The notes under the pieces were generated by a model, which was not told the origin of the DNA, did no database searches, and saw only the letters and a program-made list of their open reading frames with translations. Source: DASUSH01 sp963785155 (lineage in GTDB: Bacteria; Actinomycetota; Thermoleophilia; Solirubrobacterales; 70-9). Taken from it: a stretch of DNA of 64,000 nucleotides. The DNA lies in the NCBI GenBank assembly GCA_963785155.1, contig CAWAUB010000008.1, forward strand, positions 1 through 64,000, read 5' to 3'. The number at the start of each line of letters is the position of its first letter. Positions within the stretch are counted from its first letter, which is position 1. The position numbers and the translations under genes are program-made. Shown here one piece after another: positions 9,076-17,842 of the stretch.

Positions 9076-11155
9076 TTCGCCACGCCCGCCGGTCTCGGTC
9101 GTCGTCCCCTTCCTCGGCGGTGCCGACGATGCCCGCGACCTTGCGGCGACGCTCGAGCAACTCGAGACGGGTCCGGGCGATGAGCTGATCGTGGCCGACA
9201 ACACTGTTTCGGGGCTGTTCAGCGAAGCGACGGAAAGCGACGTGATCGCCGTCGTGCGATCCACCGGCGAGCACTCCTCCTACCGCTCGCGAAACGTCGG
9301 CGCGGCACACGCGGGGAACGAGTGGCTGCTGTTCATCGACGCCGACTGCCGGCCGCGTCCCGACCTGATTGATCGTTACTTCGATCGGCCGATCTCGGAG
9401 CGCACGGCCGCCGTCGGGGGCGCGGTTCTTCCCCTTGCTCGTGGAACCGGACGCATGACCCGCTATGAGATCTCCCGCGCGGTCAACAAGCAATCGCCCC
9501 ATTTGAGCAACCCCTACAAGCCGTTCGCCGTCACGGCGAATCTGCTCGTGAGGAAGGCAGGGTGGGAAGCCGTTGGCGGCTTCCAGGAGGGAATCCGGTC
9601 AGGCGGCGACGCCGACTTCTGCTGGCGGATTCAGGATGCGGGCTGGTCCCTCGAGTATCGAGATGCAGCGGCAGTGGAGCATCTCATGCGCGAGAGCCTG
9701 CGCCCATATCTCCGCCTTCACGCTCGGTATGGCGGCGCGCTTAGCTGGCTGAGGTTTCGCCACCCGCAATCGCGGACGGGTCCGAGGCCTTGGCGCGCGT
9801 TCCGGATGGCCGCCTCCGCAGTTCGCTGGATCGTCTCTGGGCAGATTGATCGTGGCCTGTTCAAGGCGATCGACACCGGGGTGGTTGCAGCCGAGACGGT
9901 CGGATCCGTGGCGGGGAACGCTGCGCCTCGCTGGACCCGCGAGCCAGACCAAGGCGGTCCACGAATCGCGCTGATGGTCGATCGGTTCCCGGAACCCTCG
10001 GAGACTTTCGTTGTGAACGAGGCGAAAGCCTTACTCGCTCTCGGCGCCGACGTGCGGATCGAGGCCCGCCTCCGGGCTCTCCATCCGGCTATCGGAGCTG
10101 CATGGGGCCTCGACGTTCGCTACTTCCTCGAAGACTCGTCGGTCCTCACTAAGGGTCGTGACGCGGCATGGCTCGCCCTGCGCCACCCAAAGGCCTGCCT
10201 CGCCGATCTCGTTGCACAGCGTCGGTGGCGCCGCGAGGAACGGGTCCGGTCACTGCGCGCGCTTGCGCCATTGGCGCGGCGCGTCGCTCGAGACGACGTC
10301 GCGCACCTTCATGCCCATTTCGCTCGAGGCGCTGCTCTCGACGCGCTTCGCATCGGCCGACTTTTGCGGGTTCCGTTCAGTGTTACCGCGCACGCGTGGG
10401 ACATCTTCAAGCAGCCCGCGAATCTGGTCGAGAAGCTCGAGGGTGCGGCGTTCGTCACCACGGGCTGCGACTACAACGTTCGCCACCTGCGATCCATGGT
10501 GGGTCCGAGCTCGGCTCCGAAGATCCACAAGATCGTCATGGGCGTGGACCCGGCGCGGTTCCAGCGCCACGCTGCTTATGACGGGGATGGAGTCGTAATC
10601 GCGATCGGGCGACTGGTCGAAAAGAAGGGTTTCCGGGACCTGATCGATGCTGCCGCGCGACTGCGGCCTTTCGAGGACCTCCAGCAGGTGGTGATCGTCG
10701 GCGACGGCGAGCTTCGCGAGGAGCTCGAGGATCTCGGGAAGGAGCTTGGCGTCGACGGTCTGGTGCAGTTCACCGGAGCAAAGCGTCCCGAGGAGGTCCG
10801 TGCCCTGATCGAGGGCTCCGCAATTCTCGCGATGCCGGCGATCGTTGCCACAGACGGCGACCGCGACTCGATGCCGGTTGTCGTCAAGGAGGCGCTCGCG
10901 ATGGGCGTCCCGGTGGTGGCGACAGACGAAGTCGGGCTCCCTGAAGTGGTTCGAGACGACTGGGGGCGTCTGGTCCCGCCTCGCGATCCCGAGGCGCTTG
11001 CGGCCGCGATCAAGTCGCTTCTCGGACTATCCCGGGAGGAACGGGCGGAGATGGGCGAGCGGGGCCGCGACTTCGTGCTGCGCGAGTATGCCCTCGGGGT
11101 TCAGACGCGGAAGCTCGCAGCCCTCATCGAGGGCGCTCAGCCCGCGGTGGAGTAG
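9068..11155 (+). CDS. Two-domain glycosyltransferase, GT2 fused to GT4
   Basis: A 695-residue protein with two catalytic modules. Residues about 6-270 are a GT2 domain (VSVVVPFLGG, FIDADCRPR, GGDADFCWR). Residues about 300-690 are a GT-B fold GT4 domain that begins RIALMVDRFPEPSETFV, has HLHAHFARGA and SVTAHAWDIF in the first half, and GRLVEKKGF plus the nucleotide-sugar binding KEALAMGVPVVATDEVG in the second. The GT4 half resembles colanic-acid WcaL-like enzymes. One polypeptide could therefore add two sugars in order. The GTG at 9068 is chosen for its GGAGGA site. The 3' end overlaps the convergent sulfotransferase gene by 19 bases. Confidence 0.9.
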   Translation: MGDSPRPPVSVVVPFLGGADDARDLAATLEQLETGPGDELIVADNTVSGLFSEATESDVIAVVRSTGEHSSYRSRNVGAAHAGNEWLLFIDADCRPRPDLIDRYFDRPISERTAAVGGAVLPLARGTGRMTRYEISRAVNKQSPHLSNPYKPFAVTANLLVRKAGWEAVGGFQEGIRSGGDADFCWRIQDAGWSLEYRDAAAVEHLMRESLRPYLRLHARYGGALSWLRFRHPQSRTGPRPWRAFRMAASAVRWIVSGQIDRGLFKAIDTGVVAAETVGSVAGNAAPRWTREPDQGGPRIALMVDRFPEPSETFVVNEAKALLALGADVRIEARLRALHPAIGAAWGLDVRYFLEDSSVLTKGRDAAWLALRHPKACLADLVAQRRWRREERVRSLRALAPLARRVARDDVAHLHAHFARGAALDALRIGRLLRVPFSVTAHAWDIFKQPANLVEKLEGAAFVTTGCDYNVRHLRSMVGPSSAPKIHKIVMGVDPARFQRHAAYDGDGVVIAIGRLVEKKGFRDLIDAAARLRPFEDLQQVVIVGDGELREELEDLGKELGVDGLVQFTGAKRPEEVRALIEGSAILAMPAIVATDGDRDSMPVVVKEALAMGVPVVATDEVGLPEVVRDDWGRLVPPRDPEALAAAIKSLLGLSREERAEMGERGRDFVLREYALGVQTRKLAALIEGAQPAVE

Positions 11156-12402
11156 ACGTAGATCCCGCTGATCCGCTCGTCCCGGATCCGCGCTGAAACG
11201 ACCCGCTCGGCGCGGGACCCGTCAGGGAGCTCATAAGCGAGCACAGCCGTGAACGTGGGCAGCCCGGATTGGACGTCTCCGCGCACCTGGTGTCCCGCGC
11301 GCAGCGGATCCTCCCGGAGCGCCGCGATCAGGCGCCGCGCCGCATCGGGCCCGCGCCCGCTCCAGTCCGACCCGCGGTTCACGATCCGGACGTCAGCCTG
11401 TGGCGCGAGAAGCTCCTCGAGGCGGCCCGGATCGATATGGATCGCCTCAAGGACGCGTTCGAAGACGACCTGTGCAGCCTCGAGTCGGTCGACCGCCTCG
11501 CGCTCGAAGGTCTTCCCGCCGCCCGTACCCGATGACCGCGCCGCTCGCAGACGTCTGCGAGCGCGCCGGATCGGGCCGGCGCGGTCGGGGCGACCCTGGG
11601 CGGCGGCGGCCGGGAAGGCGTCCTCGGGTGCACCGTCGTCGGCGTAACCGAGTTCGGTGTTGAGGGCGCCGGCGACCCCCTCGAATTCTGCGAGCTGGTC
11701 CGGCGCGAGAGCCTTCCACTTTCCCGTCCGAACGCCACGTTCGGACGGGTCGACGTTGAACTCGACCCCGGCCTCCGCCAGCATCTTCTCGACCGTACCC
11801 CGATCGGCGTCGAGGCCGAGCCACTCGATCAGGTCGGGCATGGTCGCCGCTGGATCCGAGAGCAGGTTCTCGTAGCGGACCTCGCGATAGCGATCCGGTC
11901 TGGGCTGCGAACGACCGCCCTCGACGCTGCCGCGCCATTCCTCAGCGGCCTCCCGCATCGTCTCGGGCCCCCAGGGCTGGGAGAGCAGCGAGCGGGCGAC
12001 GTCGCGCCCGTCGCGGATGATGTGGAGCACCCAGGCGTCCGGGTAAACGTCGGCGATCAGATCGACGCAATAGACGTGCCAGGGGGTGCGCTCGAGGATG
12101 CGGCGGGCGGTGAGTCCAGCGGGCTCGAGGCCGCTGAACAGGCGATCGCAGTAGTCCCGCGAGGCGTCGAGGAACTCTTGCCGATCCATGTAGACCGCGC
12201 CCGTGCGGCCCAATCCCACCGCCCCGTGCTGGACGCGCTCCGAGAAGGGCCGCAACCCGTGCGAGAGGACGTACGTCTCCGAGGGTATGGCGACGACGTC
12301 GGGGTGGGCGGCGAGCACGCGCTGCAGCCAGTTCGTCCCGCTCCGCCGCGCGCCGACCAGGAAGACCATCCTGCCGCGGAGCGGGCTGTCGTCTCTGCTC
12401 AT
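11137..12402 (-). CDS. PAPS-dependent sulfotransferase with C-terminal SnoaL-like domain
   Basis: A 421-residue protein. The 5'-phosphosulfate loop is GARRSGTNW (residues 17-25) and the 3'-phosphate site is IRDGRDVARS (about residue 135), both standard for sulfotransferases using PAPS. After a basic linker near residue 290, about 120 residues form what looks like a SnoaL/NTF2-like module (KTFEREAVDR... DVRIVNRGSDW... VVSARIRDERI), unusual for this family. The ATG at 12402 lies 2 bases downstream of the previous GT2 stop. It probably sulfates the polysaccharide or a lipid-linked intermediate. PAPS can come from the cysC product at 44665. Confidence 0.85.
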   Translation of the reverse strand: MSRDDSPLRGRMVFLVGARRSGTNWLQRVLAAHPDVVAIPSETYVLSHGLRPFSERVQHGAVGLGRTGAVYMDRQEFLDASRDYCDRLFSGLEPAGLTARRILERTPWHVYCVDLIADVYPDAWVLHIIRDGRDVARSLLSQPWGPETMREAAEEWRGSVEGGRSQPRPDRYREVRYENLLSDPAATMPDLIEWLGLDADRGTVEKMLAEAGVEFNVDPSERGVRTGKWKALAPDQLAEFEGVAGALNTELGYADDGAPEDAFPAAAAQGRPDRAGPIRRARRRLRAARSSGTGGGKTFEREAVDRLEAAQVVFERVLEAIHIDPGRLEELLAPQADVRIVNRGSDWSGRGPDAARRLIAALREDPLRAGHQVRGDVQSGLPTFTAVLAYELPDGSRAERVVSARIRDERISGIYVYSTAG

Positions 12403-12404
12403 CG

Positions 12405-13367
12405 TCAGAGCACCAGGATCCGGTGCTTCACGGCGCCGCGGATGGCCGCGTACGTCTCGGCGGCGTCCACCATCGCGACGTACGGGGTGTACGCGGGTGG
12501 AGATCCGCTCCGCCGGGTCCGCCGGACGACGTCCCTGATGTACGGATAGGCGAGCAGTGCAGCCGGCGGGAAGCGCCGCGCCAGGACGAGTCCCAGCAGA
12601 GCGCGCAGGAGCAGCTCGTGCGAGCGCTTCCAGAAGATGCCCCGGTGAAGGCGAGCTCGCATCGCGGCGTGGCGCCGGAACACCGCCATCGTGTCCGACC
12701 ACCTCAATGCCAGTCGCAATCCGCCGACGGGCCCCAGCACGTTCACAGCGTGAAAGACGCGAGCGTCGTTGGCGAACGAGGCCTCTGCGCCCGTCTCGAT
12801 TCCACGCCACGCCAGGTCGGTGTCCTCCCCGCCCGGCTGGCGGCCGAACGTTCTCTCGTCGAACCCGTTTAGCTCTTCGAGGAGTTCGCGCGGGTAAGCG
12901 ATGTTGCAAGTGTGAAAAAACGGTCCGAGTTCGGTGACCTCGACGGTGCGCGTGAAGACGCCTGTCGCGCCAGGATCGCCGGGTTCGGGCTCGGTTCTGC
13001 CGACCACGATCGCGCCGGGGTTCCTTCGCGCCGCGGCCGCGAGCTCCTCGAGCCAGTTGGGATCGGCGGTGCAGTCGTCGTCCGTAAAGACGACCAGGGG
13101 ACCTCCCGCAGCTTTCCAGCCTGCGTTTCGCCCGACTGCGGGGCCTCCCGACCGCGGGAGGGTCAGGGCCCGAAGCTGCAGCTCGCCTCGGTTTCGCTCG
13201 GCCTCGAGCACCGACTCGGTGTGGTCGAGCGAACCGTTGTTTACGACGACCACCTCGAAGTCGTCCGGGCCCAGGTTCTGCCGGCGGAGGGATTCGAGCA
13301 GGCGCTCGAGCGAGCCGGCTCGATCGCGTGTCGACACGACCACGGAGATAGGAGGAGAGGTGATCAC
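12405..13367 (-). CDS. Family 2 glycosyltransferase
   Basis: A 320-residue GT-A enzyme with ISVVVSTRDRAGS, VVVNNGSLD, VFTDDDCTAD and GGEDTDLAWR in order. The C-terminal part has two hydrophobic stretches (about 255-285) and ends HRILVL. It begins at GTG 13367, 7 bases after the previous gene's stop. It is plainly paralogous to the next gene: same length, same FxTCNIxYPRELLE segment, and similar C-terminal tails. The pair and the sulfotransferase form one transcript from 14331 to 11137. Confidence 0.87.
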   Translation of the reverse strand: MITSPPISVVVSTRDRAGSLERLLESLRRQNLGPDDFEVVVVNNGSLDHTESVLEAERNRGELQLRALTLPRSGGPAVGRNAGWKAAGGPLVVFTDDDCTADPNWLEELAAAARRNPGAIVVGRTEPEPGDPGATGVFTRTVEVTELGPFFHTCNIAYPRELLEELNGFDERTFGRQPGGEDTDLAWRGIETGAEASFANDARVFHAVNVLGPVGGLRLALRWSDTMAVFRRHAAMRARLHRGIFWKRSHELLLRALLGLVLARRFPPAALLAYPYIRDVVRRTRRSGSPPAYTPYVAMVDAAETYAAIRGAVKHRILVL

Positions 13368-13374
13368 GAGCAGG

Positions 13375-14331
13375 TCAAAGGACGAGCGTGCGGTAGCGAA
13401 GCGAGCCACGCAGAGCGGTATACGCGACGAGGAGGTCCCATACCGCGTAATACGGCACGAACAGGAAGCTCGCGCGCTGGCGGGAGCAGGTCCGAATGAG
13501 GTGCCGAGCGTACGGCAGAGCGAGCAGTGCGCCGAGCGTCGGGGAGCGGCGGGCCACGATGAGCCCCGCCGTCAGCAGGATCAGCCCCGGCATCGCAGCG
13601 TGGCGAATTAGCCCCCAGCGAAGCTCGGCTCGGAGCTCCGGGTGGCGACGGAAGATCCGGGTTTGGTCGACCCCACGTAGGGCCGTTCGGAGATAGCCCA
13701 CCGGACCGAGGTCGTCGACCGCGTGATGCATGCGCAGCAGTTCGGTCCAGTGGAGATCCACCCCGACCTCCTTGGCACGCCATCCGAGGTCCGTATCCTC
13801 GCCGAGCGCCTCCGGGAACCCCTCGTCGAACCCCTCGAGGCTCTCGAGCAGTTCGCGCGGGTAGACGATGTTGCACGTCTGAAATGAAGGGTTCGGCTCG
13901 GTGATGATCTTGGTGCGGGTGAACGGACCCGTGCGCTCGAGTTCGCTCGGGATTGGTGTCGTCGGGCCCTGGACGATCTTGCCCGGATGCACGTGCGCGG
14001 CCGCAATGGCCTGCTCGAGCCAGTCAGGAGTTGCCTCGCAGTCATCGTCGGTGAACGCCACAAGCGGCGATCGCGCGGCCCTCCAGCCGGCGTTGCGGGC
14101 CGCGGCCGGGCCGTTGCCGGATCGCCGGATCGAAGTCAGCTCGATCGTGCCACGCCCCGACTCGGCCGCGAGCAGTTGCGGTGTCTCGTCCGTCGATCCG
14201 TCATCGACGACGATGACCTCAAAGCTGCCTGGGTCGATCGTCTGCCCCGCGAGCGAGCGGAGCAGGCCAGCGAGGCGATCCGCGCGGTTGCGCGTCGCGA
14301 CGACGACGCTGATCTGGGGCGCTCCCTCCAT
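13375..14331 (-). CDS. Family 2 glycosyltransferase (tandem paralogue)
   Basis: A 318-residue GT-A enzyme with ISVVVATRNRADR, VVDDGSTDET, AFTDDDCEA and GEDTDLGWRA. It is a close relative of the gene immediately downstream and, more distantly, of 1920-2885. The ATG at 14331 is preferred; the frame upstream is low-complexity. It is divergent from the beta-helix acyltransferase at 14395 with 63 bases between, where the promoters must lie. The natural guess is that the two tandem enzymes add different sugars to one repeat unit, but this cannot be confirmed from sequence. Confidence 0.87.
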   Translation of the reverse strand: MEGAPQISVVVATRNRADRLAGLLRSLAGQTIDPGSFEVIVVDDGSTDETPQLLAAESGRGTIELTSIRRSGNGPAAARNAGWRAARSPLVAFTDDDCEATPDWLEQAIAAAHVHPGKIVQGPTTPIPSELERTGPFTRTKIITEPNPSFQTCNIVYPRELLESLEGFDEGFPEALGEDTDLGWRAKEVGVDLHWTELLRMHHAVDDLGPVGYLRTALRGVDQTRIFRRHPELRAELRWGLIRHAAMPGLILLTAGLIVARRSPTLGALLALPYARHLIRTCSRQRASFLFVPYYAVWDLLVAYTALRGSLRYRTLVL

Positions 14332-14394
14332 TTCCCGATGCGTATGGTGCCGTACCTGGATTGCAGGATGCGCTGCCGTCGGTAAGCTCGCCTC

Positions 14395-14904
14395 GTGCGG
14401 CGGCGCTTGAAGCGATGGTGGCCCGACATCGCCGCCTGGCCGGCGCGGCTCGTGTCCTACGCGTTGGTCCCTGTGCCGGTCCGCATGAAGGTGCTGGCAC
14501 TCGTCGGTCACAAATTCGCTCCCGATGCGCGGATTCGGCCAGGAACGCTGGTCACCGGGCGCGCTCTCCGGCTCGGTCGGGACACATTCGTGAACGGCGA
14601 TTGCCTGATCGACGCTCATGGGCCCGTCGTCGTCGGCGATGACGTGCACCTGGCTCACCGCGTTCAAGTACTAACGGAGGATCACGAGGCTGGAACGCCC
14701 GAACGCCGAGCCGGGCGGTTTGGCCCCAAGTCGGTGACGATCGGTACGGGGGCGTGGATCGGGGCCGGCGCGATCCTTCTGCCCGGCACCGAGGTGGGGG
14801 AGGGCTGCATCGTCGCCGCCGGGGCGGTGGCGTCGGGGGTCCTCGAGCCGCACACCCTGTACGGCGGCGTGCCGGCGAAACCGCTCCGCCAACTCGAGCG
14901 TTGA
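14395..14904 (+). CDS. Left-handed beta-helix acyltransferase (WcaF/maltose-acetyltransferase type)
   Basis: A 169-residue hexapeptide-repeat protein. Strand-forming repeats run from about residue 45 (IRPGTLV, LGRDTFV, VVGDDVHLA, IGTGAWIGAGAIL) to the closing YGGVPAKPLR, which is the acyl-CoA pocket signature. The TEDHEA segment holds the probable catalytic histidine. Start is GTG 14395. It likely O-acetylates a sugar. It lies 20 bases before another beta-helix gene, and the two are probably co-transcribed. Confidence 0.84.
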   Translation: MRRRLKRWWPDIAAWPARLVSYALVPVPVRMKVLALVGHKFAPDARIRPGTLVTGRALRLGRDTFVNGDCLIDAHGPVVVGDDVHLAHRVQVLTEDHEAGTPERRAGRFGPKSVTIGTGAWIGAGAILLPGTEVGEGCIVAAGAVASGVLEPHTLYGGVPAKPLRQLER

Positions 14905-14924
14905 CGCCGTTAGCATCGCCGCCG

Positions 14925-15596
14925 ATGAGCTCTCAGAGCCGACTTTCCACCAAGGCGCGCCACCTGCGCCGCCCGCAGGTCCTGATCGGCTACCGCTATG
15001 GGCCGCGGATCATGTCGTGGCTCCGCAAGCGATGGGTGCTTTTCCGCAACCCCCACGCGGATATTCGGTTCGAGGGTCCGGTTTACCTTGGCCCTGGGTT
15101 CAGCCTTCACATGCCGGAGGGCGGGACTTTCCATGTCGGAATCGGTGTTGATTTCCGCCGCGGGTTCAGAGCGGAGTTGGTAGGTCCCGACTCGCGAATC
15201 GTGATCGGGCCGGGCTCGGTCTTTACCCATCACGTGCTCATCCAATGTGCGACCTCGATCGAGATCGGAAAGCGGGTGATTTTCAGCCAGAGTGCGATGA
15301 TCGTGGACGGGAACCATCGTTTCCGGGACCTCGAGCTGCCGATGCTGGCTCAGGGCTATGACTACCGGCCGCTAACGATCGGCGACGACGTCTCAACCAT
15401 GACGAAGTGCACGATCATCAACAACATCGGGACGCGCGCGTTCATCGGCGCGAACTCGGTGGTCACGCGGCCAATCCCGCCATACACGGTGGCTGTCGGA
15501 GTCCCCGCGAGGGTGATCGACTACTTCGGTCCGCCGGGTCAGGAGCCGGAAGAGCTCTCAGCGGACGCGCACTCCTCCCAGGCTTCCAGGAAATAG
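14925..15596 (+). CDS. Left-handed beta-helix acyltransferase
   Basis: A 223-residue protein starting at ATG 14925. Repeats run VYLGPGF, IVIGPGSVF, IEIGKRV, LTIGDDV and FIGANSVV, and it ends with the VAVGVPARVI signature common to sugar O-acetyltransferases. The DGNHRF motif supplies the likely catalytic His. The last 58 bases overlap the 3' end of the convergent GT2 gene; the overlapped tail (after about residue 203) is polar and probably unstructured. Confidence 0.83.
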   Translation: MSSQSRLSTKARHLRRPQVLIGYRYGPRIMSWLRKRWVLFRNPHADIRFEGPVYLGPGFSLHMPEGGTFHVGIGVDFRRGFRAELVGPDSRIVIGPGSVFTHHVLIQCATSIEIGKRVIFSQSAMIVDGNHRFRDLELPMLAQGYDYRPLTIGDDVSTMTKCTIINNIGTRAFIGANSVVTRPIPPYTVAVGVPARVIDYFGPPGQEPEELSADAHSSQASRK

Positions 15597-16504
15597 GGCG
15601 CGAGCGCCTGCTTCCAGGCAATATCGGCGCTGTTCCAGATGTACGGCCCGAGCCACGGCACCGACTTCGGGACCACCGAGACCAGGCGCACGCCGCGGCC
15701 ACGCGCGGACGGCCGCGCCGCGGCTTTGCTGAAGATCCGGTGGAACCAGGGCTCTAGCTCGGGGTGCTTCTGCGTGAACTCGTACTCGGTCTCCGCCAGC
15801 CGACGCATCTTCGTCTTCCAGAAGTCGAGGGTCGCGTCGGTCCGGTAATGATCGACGATCGCGTCGCGGTTGTAGACCACGCGTAGTCCGAGCTTGCTTG
15901 CCCGATAGGCCCAGTCGAGGTCGTCGTGGAGGTAGGGGAGCCGCACCTCGTCCCAATCCCCGACCCGCTCGATAAAGCTGCGCTTTATCGACGAGTTCGC
16001 GCCATAGAGGTGAGCCCAGCCCGCCTCGATGCCGTCGGTGCTCGCGAAGTCGAACTGGAACCCGCTGTCGAGCCACTTCATGAATGGCGTGAGCTTCAGC
16101 TCCTGGGCCCAGCGGACGTGGCCGGCTACCGCCACCTCCTCGGCCGGGAAGCGGCGGTGCCACTCGATGTGTTCGGAGACGAGCGTGGGGACCGGGATCG
16201 TGTCGTTGTCGGTGATCAGCACGATCGAGGCACGGGCCTCGCGCCAGCCTGTGTTCCGGTTCGCGGATAGTCCCGGCGCGCGGCCGATGTGGCGGCGGAC
16301 GGGGTAGGGGCGCTCGCCGATCGCCTCGTCGGCCGCGGCCAGGTCCGGATCGGCCTTGTCGATGACGACGATCAGCTCGAAGCTCCCGGCCGGGGCATCC
16401 TGGAGCTCGTAGGCGTCCAGCACCCTGCGGAGCACGGCGTAGTTGCCCAGCGAAGAGAGGACGACGCTGATCTGTGGCGTACCAGCGCCTTCGCGATCCT
16501 CCAT
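15539..16504 (-). CDS. Family 2 glycosyltransferase
   Basis: A 321-residue GT-A enzyme with QISVVLSSLGNY, VVIDKADPD, ITDNDTIPV (metal site) and YLHDDLDWAYR (acceptor/base motif). The ATG at 16504 starts 32 bases from the divergent methyltransferase start at 16537. The C-terminal 40 residues show no membrane span. It is not close to the tandem pair at 12405 and 13375, so it represents a separate subfamily in the locus. Confidence 0.86.
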   Translation of the reverse strand: MEDREGAGTPQISVVLSSLGNYAVLRRVLDAYELQDAPAGSFELIVVIDKADPDLAAADEAIGERPYPVRRHIGRAPGLSANRNTGWREARASIVLITDNDTIPVPTLVSEHIEWHRRFPAEEVAVAGHVRWAQELKLTPFMKWLDSGFQFDFASTDGIEAGWAHLYGANSSIKRSFIERVGDWDEVRLPYLHDDLDWAYRASKLGLRVVYNRDAIVDHYRTDATLDFWKTKMRRLAETEYEFTQKHPELEPWFHRIFSKAAARPSARGRGVRLVSVVPKSVPWLGPYIWNSADIAWKQALAPYFLEAWEECASAESSSGS

Positions 16505-16536
16505 CGGCGGCGCAAGGTTAAAGCAGCGCTACGAGT

Positions 16537-17277
16537 ATGCTCGCGCCGGTGTCAGGGCCCGCTCAGCTCCAGCTCGATCCGGCGCGGGAGGAAGCGGAGC
16601 TCCGCGCCTATCTCGGCGACTCGTTCGACCGCAGCCTGCTGGAGCGCTACCAGGACACGCTCGACGCCGAATACGAGTCCTGCGGCGACGAGCAGGCCTT
16701 CTACCGCACTTCGGAGGGCTACCTCTACAACCTGACGGCGTTCGCGATGACCGGCACAAAGATCCCCTACCTGGAGGAGCTCACGAGCCGGCTCGAGCCC
16801 GGCGCTCGCGTCCTCGACTACGGCTGCGGGATCGGCGCCGATGGCCTCCTGCTCGCGGAGGCCGGCTACCGGGTCGAGTTCGCCGATTTCGACAACCCGT
16901 CCGTGGCCTACCTACGCTGGCGGCTCCAGCACCGCGGGATCGAAGCGCCGGTGCACAACCTCGACGATCACGTCCCGGACGGCTTCGACGCCTCATACGC
17001 GTTCGACGTGATCGAGCATGTCGACGATGCGTTCGCCTTCCTGGCCGAAATGGAGCAACGGTCGGCGCTGGTCGCCGTGAACCTGCTCGAGCCCGAACCG
17101 GATGAGCAGGACCTCCACCACGAGCTGCCGATGGACGAGCTGCGCAACTACGTGACCCGGCGCGACCTGGTGAGTTACCAGGTCCTACACGGCCGCTCCC
17201 ACCTCGTCCTCTATCGGCCCACCGAGGTCGGCCGCGTGAAGCAGCTGGTCAATCGCGGCCGTCTGGCGGGTTCGTAG
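16537..17277 (+). CDS. SAM-dependent methyltransferase
   Basis: A 246-residue class I methyltransferase. Motif I is VLDYGCGIGADGLLL (about residues 88-102), the acidic residue after strand 2 is in VEFADFDN, and DVIEHVDD is the post-I motif of UbiG-like enzymes. The ATG at 16537 is chosen. It probably methylates a sugar of the glycan, by context. Its end overlaps the convergent acetyltransferase by 29 bases. Confidence 0.85.
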   Translation: MLAPVSGPAQLQLDPAREEAELRAYLGDSFDRSLLERYQDTLDAEYESCGDEQAFYRTSEGYLYNLTAFAMTGTKIPYLEELTSRLEPGARVLDYGCGIGADGLLLAEAGYRVEFADFDNPSVAYLRWRLQHRGIEAPVHNLDDHVPDGFDASYAFDVIEHVDDAFAFLAEMEQRSALVAVNLLEPEPDEQDLHHELPMDELRNYVTRRDLVSYQVLHGRSHLVLYRPTEVGRVKQLVNRGRLAGS

Positions 17278-17842
17278 TACCCACGACGCGCGCCGGCGCC
17301 CCGACCGCCACGGAGTGCGGAGGGATGTCGCCCTTGACGACGCTGTTCGCGCCGATCACGGAGTACTCCCCGATGTTCGAGCCGCGCAGGACCGCGACCC
17401 GCTCACCGATCCACGTACCGCGGCCGATCCGGACGGGGGTCGGCTTAAGCGGATTCGAGAGGAGGTTCGGGTGGGGGCCGATCGAGTGGTCGGAGTCGAT
17501 TACCGAGGTGAACGCTGAGATCACGACGTCGTTCTCGATCACGACGGATTCCGCGGCGCTGATCGTGCAGTAGGGACGGATCGCGACGCCGTCGCCGATG
17601 CGGATCACCGGCGCAGGCAGGTCCCAGCCCGGCTTCTCGACTGCGAGCCAGAGACCGTGCAGAGTTAGGACTCGCTCGCCGATCGCGATATGGCCTGCCC
17701 CGACGATCCAGTTGGGCCGGTGGACGATCGAGCCCTTGCCGAACGAGTGGAAGCGGAAGCGGCGGTATGGCTCGATCAGGCGTCCCCGCAGGACTACGCG
17801 GCCGATCGGCCGCGTAAGAAGCTTCGCAGCGCCGGACATCAC
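17249..17842 (-). CDS. Left-handed beta-helix acyltransferase
   Basis: A 197-residue hexapeptide-repeat protein. Repeats include IVGAGHIAIG, VIRIGDGVAI, VRIGRGTWIG and VIGANSVVKG, ending VAVGAPARVV. The DSDHS segment contributes the likely catalytic His. The start is GTG 17842, whose GTGA overlaps the stop of the upstream sulfotransferase; ATG 17839 is an alternative one codon later. It is the third such enzyme within 3.5 kb, suggesting several positions of the polymer are acylated. Confidence 0.83.
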   Translation of the reverse strand: MMSGAAKLLTRPIGRVVLRGRLIEPYRRFRFHSFGKGSIVHRPNWIVGAGHIAIGERVLTLHGLWLAVEKPGWDLPAPVIRIGDGVAIRPYCTISAAESVVIENDVVISAFTSVIDSDHSIGPHPNLLSNPLKPTPVRIGRGTWIGERVAVLRGSNIGEYSVIGANSVVKGDIPPHSVAVGAPARVVGTTNPPDGRD

